Source: an uncultured Duncaniella sp.
Lineage (GTDB): Bacteria > Bacteroidota > Bacteroidia > Bacteroidales > Muribaculaceae
Length of the DNA stretch: 64,000 nucleotides
Direction of reading: 5' to 3'
NCBI RefSeq assembly: GCF_910578445.1
Contig: NZ_CAJTQC010000012.1
Span: 12,989-76,988, forward strand
In this document: one piece after another, positions 8,166 to 16,429 of the stretch
Layout: every line of letters begins with the position of its first letter
Position numbering within the stretch: position 1 is the stretch's first letter
Made by a program: the position numbers and the translations under genes
The notes under the pieces: model-generated
Databases searched by the model: none
The model's input: the letters and a program-made list of their open reading frames with translations, nothing else
Told to the model about the DNA's origin: nothing

Positions 8166-8555
8166 TCAAGACTTTGCAGGACGCAGGAGCTCAATCCAGT
8201 AACCGTCGGGGTCTTCAATGAAATATATCCCCATAGCAGGATTCTCATAACACACCACACCCATCTGCTTGTGAAACTCATGGAGACTTTCATAGTCCTG
8301 CCCGGCATCAAGACGGAGCGCAAGATGTGTTTCGTTCTCTCCAAGGTCATAGGCCTGCGGATGGTCGCGCATACAAGTCAGCTCAAGGCGAAAGCCGGTA
8401 GTGCCGTCGCCCATATAGGTGATTGTAAAAGCTCCGTCCGGGCCGTCGATATGTCCGACCTCCTTAAGCCCCAATGCCTTCTGATAGAATTCCATCGAAC
8501 GGTCACGGTCAGCTACATTGATATTGTAATGATCGAAATGAAGTTTGAAATCCAT
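8166..8555 (-). CDS. glyoxalase I-like protein (VOC family)
   Basis: 129-aa vicinal-oxygen-chelate protein close to lactoylglutathione lyase. The four expected metal ligands are present: His9 (FDHYNINV), Glu58 (FRLELT), His77 (ENETHLALR) and Glu122 (GYWIELL), so a metal-dependent lyase or isomerase is plausible. Length and paired beta-alpha-beta-beta-beta halves fit glyoxalase I. Bacteroidales use a thiol other than glutathione, so the true co-substrate is unknown. Stands 78 nt upstream of the flippase-like gene on the same strand and could be co-transcribed with it. Confidence 0.85.
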   Translation of the reverse strand: MDFKLHFDHYNINVADRDRSMEFYQKALGLKEVGHIDGPDGAFTITYMGDGTTGFRLELTCMRDHPQAYDLGENETHLALRLDAGQDYESLHEFHKQMGVVCYENPAMGIYFIEDPDGYWIELLRPAKS

Positions 8556-8715
8556 TGTAAAAAATTTTAGAATACATCTATTATACCCTAAGCCGACGCA
8601 AAAAGTTCATATCCGGCAATAGAAACTTTTCCGAGTAAAATAGCACCTAACATTGCAAAACGAACTTAATATGAAAATACATAAAGCTCTTCCGCGACAT
8701 GAATTCCATCAAAGG

Positions 8716-8748
8716 TTGAGCGTTTATCACAAATAATTGCCATCTTTG
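8716..8748 (+). promoter_or_regulatory. possible promoter of the YjaB-like GNAT gene
   Basis: TTG (8716-8718) and CATCTTTG (8741-8748), the latter one mismatch from TAnnTTTG, with a spacer of about 22 nt. They lie 18 nt ahead of the start at 8767. Confidence 0.35.
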
Positions 8749-8766
8749 CACTTTAATAAAGTTTCT

Positions 8767-9243
8767 ATGACAAATTCTCATACCGACACACCGGACATCA
8801 ACCACACTGAGACCGCATATATCATCCGTGAATGCCGTGAGGCTGATTATTCCGCACTCGTTGACCTGTGGGAACGGTCGGTGCGCGCGACACATGCCTT
8901 TCTAAGCGAGGATGACATCAGTGAAATAAAATCAAAACTTGCCTCAGAATATTTTCCGGCCGTTGACATCCACATTACGGATGTCAACGGAATCCCGGCC
9001 GGCTTCATCGGTGTGGCCGGAGACAAAATCGAGATGCTCTTTATCGACTCCGTCTGTCAGGGCAAAGGCTACGGGACAGCACTGCTTGATTTCGCCATCG
9101 GGAAAGGCGCTAAGCTCGTCGATGTCAACGAACAGAATCCCGCAGCACTCGGATTTTACGAATCCAAAGGATTCAGAACCGTCAGCCGGGATGCGACCGA
9201 CGATGCCGGCCGGCCGTTCCCCATACTCCATCTGTCGCTATGA
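8767..9243 (+). CDS. GNAT N-acetyltransferase, YjaB-like
   Basis: 158-aa GNAT protein. IIRECREADYSALVDLWERSVRATHAFLSEDDI is family-typical for YjaB-type acetyltransferases (parts of this stretch are diagnostic), the acetyl-CoA loop is QGKGYGTAL and the C-terminal NPAALGFYESKGF strand-helix is intact. An in-frame ATG lies 30 nt upstream (8737), but it would sit ahead of the predicted promoter, so 8767 is preferred. Substrate unknown. Probably monocistronic: the next gene, holB, has its own promoter. Confidence 0.85.
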   Translation: MTNSHTDTPDINHTETAYIIRECREADYSALVDLWERSVRATHAFLSEDDISEIKSKLASEYFPAVDIHITDVNGIPAGFIGVAGDKIEMLFIDSVCQGKGYGTALLDFAIGKGAKLVDVNEQNPAALGFYESKGFRTVSRDATDDAGRPFPILHLSL

Positions 9244-9293
9244 CACGGACAGGCTGAATCAGTAGCAATATATGTCCATATCTCAGGCAAAGA

Positions 9294-9325
9294 TTTCCAT
9301 TTATCGCAGTAATTGCCTAACTTTG
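9294..9325 (+). promoter_or_regulatory. predicted promoter of holB, leaderless layout
   Basis: TTTC (9294-9297), 20-nt spacer, TAACTTTG (9318-9325). The -7 box ends only 7 nt before the holB ATG (9333), so transcription would begin at or next to the start codon. Confidence 0.6.
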
Positions 9326-9332
9326 CCTAACC

Positions 9333-10463
9333 ATGAAGTTCAGCCAGATTCCAGACCACGAGAATGTAAAGCGACAGTTGCGCGACATGGTCGCCGACCA
9401 TCGCATCCCCCACGCCCTGCTGCTCCACGGACCGGCAGGTATAGGTAAATTTCTGATAGCACGCACTTTCTCTCAATATCTCCACTGCCAGTCACCGCTG
9501 CCCGAAGGAGAGCCGTGTGGAGAATGCCCTGCGTGCCGTCAGCACGAATCGTTCAACCATGTCGACAGCCTATACGTGTTTCCTGTCGTCAAGACCGACA
9601 AACTGAAAGCACCTGTTTCCGACGACTACATGACCGAATTCAAGGAGTTTGTCGGAGCAAACCCGTTTATGGATTTCGAGCGCTGGACAGGATATTTCGA
9701 AAAGAAAAACGCCCAGCCGGTCATCTATGTCAGCGAAAGCGAAGCGCTCGAACAACGGCTTTCGGTCACGACGACAGTGTCGAAATACAAGACCGTCATC
9801 ATCTGGCTACCCGAAAAGATGAACGAACAGACGGCCAACAAGCTGTTGAAACTGATTGAAGAACCATTCTCCGACACAATCTTCCTGCTCGTTTCCGACA
9901 ACGTCAAGGCAATCCTGCCGACCATATATTCACGATGCCGTCCGATCGAAATGAAACGTCTGAGCGACGAGACAATCGCATCCTATCTGACATCGCGTCT
10001 TGCCATCGACCCGCAGGACGCTCTCGCCATGGCCCACATAGCCGCAGGCGATATCAACAGTGCCCTCCGCGCGATGGATGCGACAAGTGTCAGCCGCATG
10101 TTCTTCGACTATTTCGTCAGACTGATGCGTCTGGCCTATCAGCGCGATGTCAAAGCCCTTAAAGAATGGAGCTCCGACCTTGCCGCGCTCGGCCGGGAGC
10201 AGGAAATCAAATTCTACGACTATGCCCAGCGGCTCATACGTGAGAACTTCGTGTATAACTTCCATGTGCCCGACCTCCTCTACCTCAACCGCGAGGAAGC
10301 AGGCTTCAGCAAAAATTTCGCCCGCTTCATCACAGAGAACAACGCCGAAAAAATCATCTCTGAAATGGACCGCGCAATCACCGACATTGCGGGCAACGCC
10401 AACGGAAAGATTGTCAATTTTGACTTCGCAATAAAGATGATCATCCTCATCAAGAATTTCTGA
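9333..10463 (+). CDS. holB: DNA polymerase III delta' subunit
   Basis: Clamp-loader subunit of the replicative polymerase, AAA+ family. MKFSQIPDHENVKRQL is a typical start; the P-loop is GPAGIGKF (residues 33-40); the zinc-module cysteines are in CGECPACRQH; and LLKLIEEP followed by SRCRPIEMKRL matches the box VI and sensor region with SRC motif. 376 aa is the usual length in this phylum. It starts a likely operon with the AddB-like nuclease (22-nt gap) and possibly hemW. Confidence 0.92.
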   Translation: MKFSQIPDHENVKRQLRDMVADHRIPHALLLHGPAGIGKFLIARTFSQYLHCQSPLPEGEPCGECPACRQHESFNHVDSLYVFPVVKTDKLKAPVSDDYMTEFKEFVGANPFMDFERWTGYFEKKNAQPVIYVSESEALEQRLSVTTTVSKYKTVIIWLPEKMNEQTANKLLKLIEEPFSDTIFLLVSDNVKAILPTIYSRCRPIEMKRLSDETIASYLTSRLAIDPQDALAMAHIAAGDINSALRAMDATSVSRMFFDYFVRLMRLAYQRDVKALKEWSSDLAALGREQEIKFYDYAQRLIRENFVYNFHVPDLLYLNREEAGFSKNFARFITENNAEKIISEMDRAITDIAGNANGKIVNFDFAIKMIILIKNF

Positions 10464-10485
10464 TACCTCTCCAGCGACACACACT

Positions 10486-13425
10486 ATGACACCATTTCTC
10501 CAGCAGGTAGCCTCGGTATATATCAACAACGAACTTCCACGGCTCGCAGACTATTGCTTCGTCTTCCCCAACAAACGCAGCGGTGTGTTCTTCCGCCACT
10601 ACCTGTCACTCGAAGCAAAAGGCCGTCCGTTCATCATGCCGGAAATCGGCACTATCGCGGAAGTGACAAACCGCTTCTCGGCTCTGACCGAAGCTCCACG
10701 CCTCGACCAGCTGTTCATATTATATAATGAATACCGTGAACTGAGCGACGATGTGGTCGACTTCGACCAGTTCATTTTCTGGGGCGAGATGCTGCTCAAC
10801 GATTTCAACGACGTCGACCTCTATCTTGTCGACCCGCATAAACTATTCGTCAACCTGAAACGCTTCCGCGAAGTCAGTTCCAACTATCTGACCGAGGAAC
10901 AGGTTGAAATCATCAACCGTTACTGGGGCGAAAGATTCGTCCACACCAGCCCCGACGAATTCTGGACCCACATCCACCACCAGCCGACCTCGCTCGAAAG
11001 CAAGTTTCTGAAACTGTGGGAGGTGCTTGACACACTCTTCGAACGTTTCAAAAAACGTCTGCTCGACAACGGCATGGCCACCCGGGGAATGTTTGCCCGC
11101 AATGCCGTCAACTATCTGAGCCGGGGAGGAGACTCACGCCTGCCGTTTGAAAGATATATCTTCGTCGGGTTCAACGTGCTCACACTCTCTGAAATCAAGA
11201 TATTCGAGAAACTTCAGGCCAAAGGCATCGCCGATTTCTACTGGGACATGGCATCGCCGGCCTTCAGCGACGAAGGCAACCGCGCAGCCTTTTTCATGCG
11301 CCGCAATGTGGAGTGTTTCCCATCGCTCTACAACCTTGCGGAGCTATATCCCGAAACGCCGACATTCCCCTACATCCACATCACAGGTGTGCCAACGGCA
11401 TTCGGACAGACAAAAGCCGCCGGAATCCAGCTGAAACAATGGATTGACGACGGAACGGTCGCAAATCCCGGCAATGCCATCGACACGGCAGTGGTGCTGC
11501 CCGACGAATCGCTTTTCATCCCGATGATCCACGCTGTCCCGACAGCCATCACCGCCCTCAACGTCACAATGGGCTTTCCGCTGAAAAGCACCTCAATCTC
11601 ATCGCTCATGTCGGCCATTGTCGCACTTCACCTGCGGGCTTCGCGCTCACGCGAAGAATGGAGTTTCTTCTACGAGGACCTGCGGTCAGTGCTCACCCAC
11701 CCTCTCCTGCAGGCAATCGACCCTGACGGATGCAACGCACTGCTCAGACTGATGCTCGACCGAAGGCTCTACATGGTCCCGGTGTCGAAAATCACCGAGA
11801 CCGCCCCGGCGCTCGCATTCGTGTTCAGCCCCGTGCGCGACACAAACGGAGTCAATGAGGTCCACTCTTATTTTTTCCAACTTATCGAAGGACTTCGCGC
11901 ATACACACTCGGCCACAAGGAGCTGAAAATCGAAAACTATTTCCTCGACACTTATCTCGTAGAGCTTGAAAACCTCCGTGCGGCATGTTCACGATGGAAC
12001 ATCACCATGCGCGACAAGACCTTCATCGAACTGCTCCAGCGGACCATCTCGTCGGTCAGCGTACGTTTCACCGGCGAACCCCTTGCAGGACTTCAGGTGA
12101 TGGGTGTGCTCGAAACCCGAGCGCTCGATTTCGATAAGCTCATCATGCTCTCGATGAACGAACATGTGTTCCCCCACAAGCAATACACCCGCTCGTTCAT
12201 TCCCGACACACTGAGGAAGAGCTACGGCATGGCCACCACAGAACTTCAGGAATCCATATTCGCCTACTCGTTCTATCGTCTCATCTCGCGTGCGTCGCAG
12301 GTCAGACTCTTTTACGATGCCCGAACACTGAGCGGAAAGAACAGCGAAATCTCCCGCTACATAGCCCAATTGCTCTACCTCTTCCCTGAATGCAAAATCG
12401 ACCACGACCTTGCATCGTTCACCACTCATCCGCTCGACGAGGAGACAATCTCGGTCGAAAAGAATGAGGGGATAATGAAAAAAATGCGTGAATTCACACC
12501 CGAAGGCGGCAAACGCACTCTCTCGGCAACAGCCATAAACGACTATATCAACTGTCCGCTCGCCTTCTATCTCAAACGCATCTGCCATCTCGACCTTGAC
12601 GAAGATGTGATGGACTATATGGACTCAGGGACATACGGCAACATTCTGCACGAAGTGGCCGAACGGCTCTACAAAGAGCTGCGCGGCGACCGCGATGAAG
12701 TCAAGGTCACGTCAGAGATTCTCGACAGTTTCATCAAAGACGAGGTGAGGCTCGACACGATTATCACAGAGCTTATCAACGAAAATTACAACCGTCTGCC
12801 CAAAGGAGACCGCACTCCGCTCGTCGGCGAAAGTCTCGTGCTCGGGAAGGTGATGAAACACTTCCTCATCCTCATGTTCCGTCGCGAGAAGGAAATCGCA
12901 CCATTTGACTTCATCGACGGCGAGCACAAGGTCGAGGCGACAATGAAGATTTCAGACGAGCTGACAATCAACATACTCCAATATATCGACCGAATCGACC
13001 GCATATATCCCGGCGGACGTTACGGCGAAGGGCTCGGACTGCTGAGAATCGTCGACTACAAGACAGGCTCTGACAAGACAGATTTCAACGACATCGACGA
13101 CCTTTTCAATCCCGAGACCGACCACAGGCGCAAGGCTATCCTGCAGCTGATGTTCTACTGCAACGCATATGCCGGAAAAATCGGCTTTGACGGACCTATA
13201 ATGCCGCAAATCTACTCGTTCAAAACCATGTCGACCACCGGCCTGCAAGCTCTGAAATATCAGAAAGACGATTTCACGGACTACCGCACAATCAACGAGG
13301 AGTTCATCGGACGCTTCAACGCCACTCTCACAGAAATGTTCGACCCGAATGTCCCGTTCACACAGGCCGTGGATGATTCCGCATGCAAGTTCTGCGGATT
13401 CAAGCCAATCTGCCGGAAACACTGA
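10486..13425 (+). CDS. AddB-like PD-(D/E)XK nuclease with Fe-S cysteines
   Basis: 979-aa protein resembling the AddB subunit of AddAB double-strand-break repair nucleases as found in Bacteroidetes. FPNKRSGVFFRHYL near the N-terminus stands where AddB has its degenerate helicase motif I. The C-terminal nuclease domain has FDFIDGEHKVE and LRIVDYKTG (the D and K of PD-(D/E)XK). Cys690 (YINCPLAFYL) together with Cys967, Cys970 and Cys976 at the very C-terminus form the four-cysteine 4Fe-4S staple known in AddB. No addA-like helicase is in the window. Expected role: end processing and recombinational repair with an AddA partner encoded elsewhere. Confidence 0.85.
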   Translation: MTPFLQQVASVYINNELPRLADYCFVFPNKRSGVFFRHYLSLEAKGRPFIMPEIGTIAEVTNRFSALTEAPRLDQLFILYNEYRELSDDVVDFDQFIFWGEMLLNDFNDVDLYLVDPHKLFVNLKRFREVSSNYLTEEQVEIINRYWGERFVHTSPDEFWTHIHHQPTSLESKFLKLWEVLDTLFERFKKRLLDNGMATRGMFARNAVNYLSRGGDSRLPFERYIFVGFNVLTLSEIKIFEKLQAKGIADFYWDMASPAFSDEGNRAAFFMRRNVECFPSLYNLAELYPETPTFPYIHITGVPTAFGQTKAAGIQLKQWIDDGTVANPGNAIDTAVVLPDESLFIPMIHAVPTAITALNVTMGFPLKSTSISSLMSAIVALHLRASRSREEWSFFYEDLRSVLTHPLLQAIDPDGCNALLRLMLDRRLYMVPVSKITETAPALAFVFSPVRDTNGVNEVHSYFFQLIEGLRAYTLGHKELKIENYFLDTYLVELENLRAACSRWNITMRDKTFIELLQRTISSVSVRFTGEPLAGLQVMGVLETRALDFDKLIMLSMNEHVFPHKQYTRSFIPDTLRKSYGMATTELQESIFAYSFYRLISRASQVRLFYDARTLSGKNSEISRYIAQLLYLFPECKIDHDLASFTTHPLDEETISVEKNEGIMKKMREFTPEGGKRTLSATAINDYINCPLAFYLKRICHLDLDEDVMDYMDSGTYGNILHEVAERLYKELRGDRDEVKVTSEILDSFIKDEVRLDTIITELINENYNRLPKGDRTPLVGESLVLGKVMKHFLILMFRREKEIAPFDFIDGEHKVEATMKISDELTINILQYIDRIDRIYPGGRYGEGLGLLRIVDYKTGSDKTDFNDIDDLFNPETDHRRKAILQLMFYCNAYAGKIGFDGPIMPQIYSFKTMSTTGLQALKYQKDDFTDYRTINEEFIGRFNATLTEMFDPNVPFTQAVDDSACKFCGFKPICRKH

Positions 13426-13488
13426 GCGATATACCTTATTTATAAATAAAATTATCAGAAGCCATCTGAGATTTCCGCGACACAGACG

Positions 13489-14604
13489 ATGAAACTCTAC
13501 ATACACGTCCCCTTCTGCCACTCGAAATGCGCCTATTGCGACTTCTACTCAACACCCCGAAAGGAATGGATGGAAGCTTACACCGACGCGCTCATAAATG
13601 AATGGCATGTCCGCTCCGAAACTCTTGAAGAGGCTGTCGACACTCTATATTTCGGTGGAGGGACACCGTCGTCGCTACCACCTCAGCTGTTCAAGCGAAT
13701 AATCGACGCACTCGACCTTGACCCACGGCTACTCCGTGAGGCAACAGTCGAGGCTAACCCGGAGGACGTGAGTGCGGATTGGGTGAGGTTTATCGTCAAT
13801 GAGACACCTTTGCGACGTGTCAGCATGGGAATCCAGTCGTTTGACGACTCGGAACTGCATACTGTAGGCCGACGGCACACCGCCTCCCGTGCCATCGAAG
13901 CAGTCGAGACCCTGCGCGCTGAAGGAATCGCCAATATCAGCTGCGACCTCATCTATGGATTGCCCGGACAGGACATGAAGTCGTGGGAACGGTCGCTTTC
14001 AACGCTAACCGGTCTCAGGCCCGAACACATCTCGGCCTATCTGCTGTCATATGAACCCGGCACGCGCCTTTCGGTCATGCTTGACCAAGGCAAAATCACG
14101 GAAACGCCCGACGAAGTCGTCGAAACAATGTATGCACTTCTATGCGAAGCCACAGCAAAGGAGGGTTACCGCCACTATGAAATCTCAAATTTCGCCCTGC
14201 CGGGAAAGGAAGCAATCCACAACTCGTCATACTGGGACGGTTCGCCATACATAGGGCTCGGGCCGGGTGCGCATTCTTGGGACGGCACAAAGCGGTCGGC
14301 AAATCCATGCAATCTCAAAAAATATATCGACGGAAACGGCTCAGGCGTAAACGAGACGGAAGATGAAACGGTTGAAAATCTGTTCAACGACATGCTCATC
14401 ACCCGTCTGCGGACAGCGCGCGGAATCAGCCTCGATGAAATCAGCGGAAAGTTCGGCTTGAAAATGGCCGAATCGTTCCAAAAAGAATCCTCGCCAATGG
14501 TGGAAGACGGACGGCTGATTCTCACTCCCGACAACCGATATGTAATCCCTGAAAGCCAATGGCTGACATCAAACTCCATTTTGCTCGAACTCATCAAAGT
14601 TTAA
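13489..14604 (+). CDS. hemW: radical SAM heme chaperone HemW
   Basis: Radical SAM protein of the HemW (formerly oxygen-independent coproporphyrinogen oxidase-like) family. The cluster cysteines are Cys10, Cys14 and Cys17 in CHSKCAYCDF; LYFGGGTPS and VEANPEDV are the SAM-binding and family-typical segments; the C-terminal HemW domain includes EISNFALPG and YIGLGPGAHSW. HemW-type proteins carry CxxxCxxCxF rather than the extra Cys of true HemN, as here. 371 aa is normal. It follows the nuclease by 63 nt and may be read through from the holB promoter. Confidence 0.9.
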   Translation: MKLYIHVPFCHSKCAYCDFYSTPRKEWMEAYTDALINEWHVRSETLEEAVDTLYFGGGTPSSLPPQLFKRIIDALDLDPRLLREATVEANPEDVSADWVRFIVNETPLRRVSMGIQSFDDSELHTVGRRHTASRAIEAVETLRAEGIANISCDLIYGLPGQDMKSWERSLSTLTGLRPEHISAYLLSYEPGTRLSVMLDQGKITETPDEVVETMYALLCEATAKEGYRHYEISNFALPGKEAIHNSSYWDGSPYIGLGPGAHSWDGTKRSANPCNLKKYIDGNGSGVNETEDETVENLFNDMLITRLRTARGISLDEISGKFGLKMAESFQKESSPMVEDGRLILTPDNRYVIPESQWLTSNSILLELIKV

Positions 14605-14606
14605 AA

Positions 14607-14638
14607 CAACCTGTTCATAACTCAACCTGTTCATAACT
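14607..14638. repeat. 16-bp tandem duplication after hemW
   Basis: Two exact adjacent copies of CAACCTGTTCATAACT (14607-14622 and 14623-14638), directly downstream of the hemW stop. Probably replication slippage; no function apparent. Confidence 0.85.
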
Positions 14639-14660
14639 AAAAATCAGATACCTCACGACC

Positions 14661-15425
14661 ATGAAACGATTCAAACTGTTACTACCGGCTGTCATTGGCA
14701 GCGCCATTTTTATACAAGCCTCCGAACCGACACTCATCGGCCGACGCGGTTGCGGATATGCCATAGAGAACACAGCCGAAGCCTACAGAGAAGGCGCACG
14801 GCGTGGCTTCAGGATGATGGAAGCACATGTGCGCGCAACAGCCGACTCGGTGTTTGTCACATCACACGACGGCAAGACCGACCGTCTGGGAGGAAAAATG
14901 AAAATTGCGAACTCGACAATAGCCGAACTTCGCACCGAACGCTACACACAGACACGCGACAGCGCCACCTATGAAGGGTCGGGAATATGCACTGTCGGTG
15001 AATTTCTCGACATCTGCAAAGAAAACGGAGTCGCACCATTGCTCCATCTGAAAACATTTTCAAAGGACACGAAAGATTGCGGACATCTTTCACCTCTCGC
15101 AAGGCTTATCACAGAGAAAGGTGTTGCCGACAAATGCGTCATACTCACCTCCGAACCGGACTATATCGACTATCTGAGAGCCAACCATCCGGAAATCAGA
15201 CTCCAGTTTCAGGCCGATGCAAAGTGGCAGGAGCGTTTCGAATGGTCGTGCTCACGCAAACTCGACGTGCAGATACGCGCCGACCTCGTCGATGCCGACT
15301 GTGTGAAACGCTACCATGACGCAGGCGTAAAAGTCAACGTGTGGACAGTCAACACACCTGAGGAATATACGAGACTCAAAAACTGCGGAGTCGACTATAT
15401 GGTGACGGACTATATCGTGCCATAG
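14661..15425 (+). CDS. secreted GDPD-family protein with altered active site
   Basis: 254-aa protein with a signal peptide (first 20 residues) and a glycerophosphodiester phosphodiesterase TIM barrel. The usual catalytic HRG is replaced by RRG (Arg28 in IGRRGCG), and the ExD metal pair reads E-A-H (Glu54, His56). The second catalytic pair His69-Asp70 in TSHDGKTDRLGG is intact, as are IENTAEA and the C-terminal VNVWTVNTPEE. Two changes at key positions make ordinary diesterase activity doubtful; it may be a binding protein or have altered chemistry. Stands 56 nt after hemW. Confidence 0.8.
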   Translation: MKRFKLLLPAVIGSAIFIQASEPTLIGRRGCGYAIENTAEAYREGARRGFRMMEAHVRATADSVFVTSHDGKTDRLGGKMKIANSTIAELRTERYTQTRDSATYEGSGICTVGEFLDICKENGVAPLLHLKTFSKDTKDCGHLSPLARLITEKGVADKCVILTSEPDYIDYLRANHPEIRLQFQADAKWQERFEWSCSRKLDVQIRADLVDADCVKRYHDAGVKVNVWTVNTPEEYTRLKNCGVDYMVTDYIVP

Positions 15426-15522
15426 CGGTCAAATGTGTCATTTCCACGCTGTTTTTAACATAGGGGCAAGAAAATTGCAAGCATTTTAACCGTGATGTGG
15501 CTCGGGGTTCGTGGAAATTGCG

Positions 15523-15530
15523 TAAATTTG
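15523..15530 (+). promoter_or_regulatory. possible -7 element of the patatin gene
   Basis: TAAATTTG fits TAnnTTTG and lies 40 nt ahead of the start at 15571; no clear -33 partner is visible. Confidence 0.35.
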
Positions 15531-15570
15531 CATCCGCTAATTTACGGCTAATCAAATTTGTGTACCGGCT

Positions 15571-16380
15571 ATGCTTGACATGCTTAAATTTTCACGAAAA
15601 CCTTACAAGGTAGGTCTCGTCCTCAGCGGAGGGGGAGCACGTGGGTTCGCACATGCAGGGGCATTGCTCGCACTTGAGGAAGTAGGCATCAAACCCGACA
15701 TAATCGCCGGTGTCAGCGCAGGCTCAGTCGTGACAGCAATGTATGCCTCGGGAATCGCCCCGGAAGAAATTGTGACCGCATTCAGCAATATGTCTTTCGG
15801 AAACCTTGCGGAACTTGGAGTGCCACGCGACGGATTTTTCTCAATGGACGGCTTCAAGAAATTCCTTAAGAAGCAGATTAAATATGAACGCATCGAGGAT
15901 CTTCCGATTCCGGCACTCATCTGCGCGACCGACCTCGACAACAACAAGCCTGTGGCATTCTCGGAAGGCAGTATCGTTGACTGCGTAGCAGCATCGTGCA
16001 GCATACCCATCGTGTTCAAGCCAGTGAGAATCAACGGAGTGACCTATGTCGACGGCGGTGTGCTCGCCAACCTTCCGGCGTGGGCGCTCAGAGACAGCTG
16101 CAAATATGTCATCGGCATCAACTGCAGTCCCGTCCCCCGCAGAGGCAAGCCCAAATCAATCATGGACATTGCCCACCGGACATATGACCTTCTCGTAAAA
16201 AACAACTCGCAATCGCAGATGGAACTCTGCGACCTTGCCATCAGCATTGACGATGTCGCATCCTATAAGGTGTTCAACCTCAAAGAAATCCGGCGTGTGT
16301 TCCGCTCGGGTTACGACAACACTCTATCAGCGTTGCTTGATGCAGGCTTCACTTATCGAGGCCCTGTCAGAAAGAAATAG
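15571..16380 (+). CDS. patatin-like phospholipase (RssA-like)
   Basis: 269-aa cytoplasmic-type patatin. The oxyanion loop is GGGARGFAHAG; the nucleophile Ser49 is in GVSAGS; the catalytic Asp161 is in VDGGVLANLP, so the Ser-Asp dyad is complete. The second half includes YVIGINCSP and a C-terminal helix. Likely an acyl hydrolase acting on membrane lipids or their breakdown products. No signal peptide. A second, unrelated-looking patatin of the YjjU type is at 30934-31791. Confidence 0.87.
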   Translation: MLDMLKFSRKPYKVGLVLSGGGARGFAHAGALLALEEVGIKPDIIAGVSAGSVVTAMYASGIAPEEIVTAFSNMSFGNLAELGVPRDGFFSMDGFKKFLKKQIKYERIEDLPIPALICATDLDNNKPVAFSEGSIVDCVAASCSIPIVFKPVRINGVTYVDGGVLANLPAWALRDSCKYVIGINCSPVPRRGKPKSIMDIAHRTYDLLVKNNSQSQMELCDLAISIDDVASYKVFNLKEIRRVFRSGYDNTLSALLDAGFTYRGPVRKK

Positions 16381-16429
16381 GAACATTTGATTATCAACAC
16401 ACAGCAGCAATATACAGTAAAGAAATATA

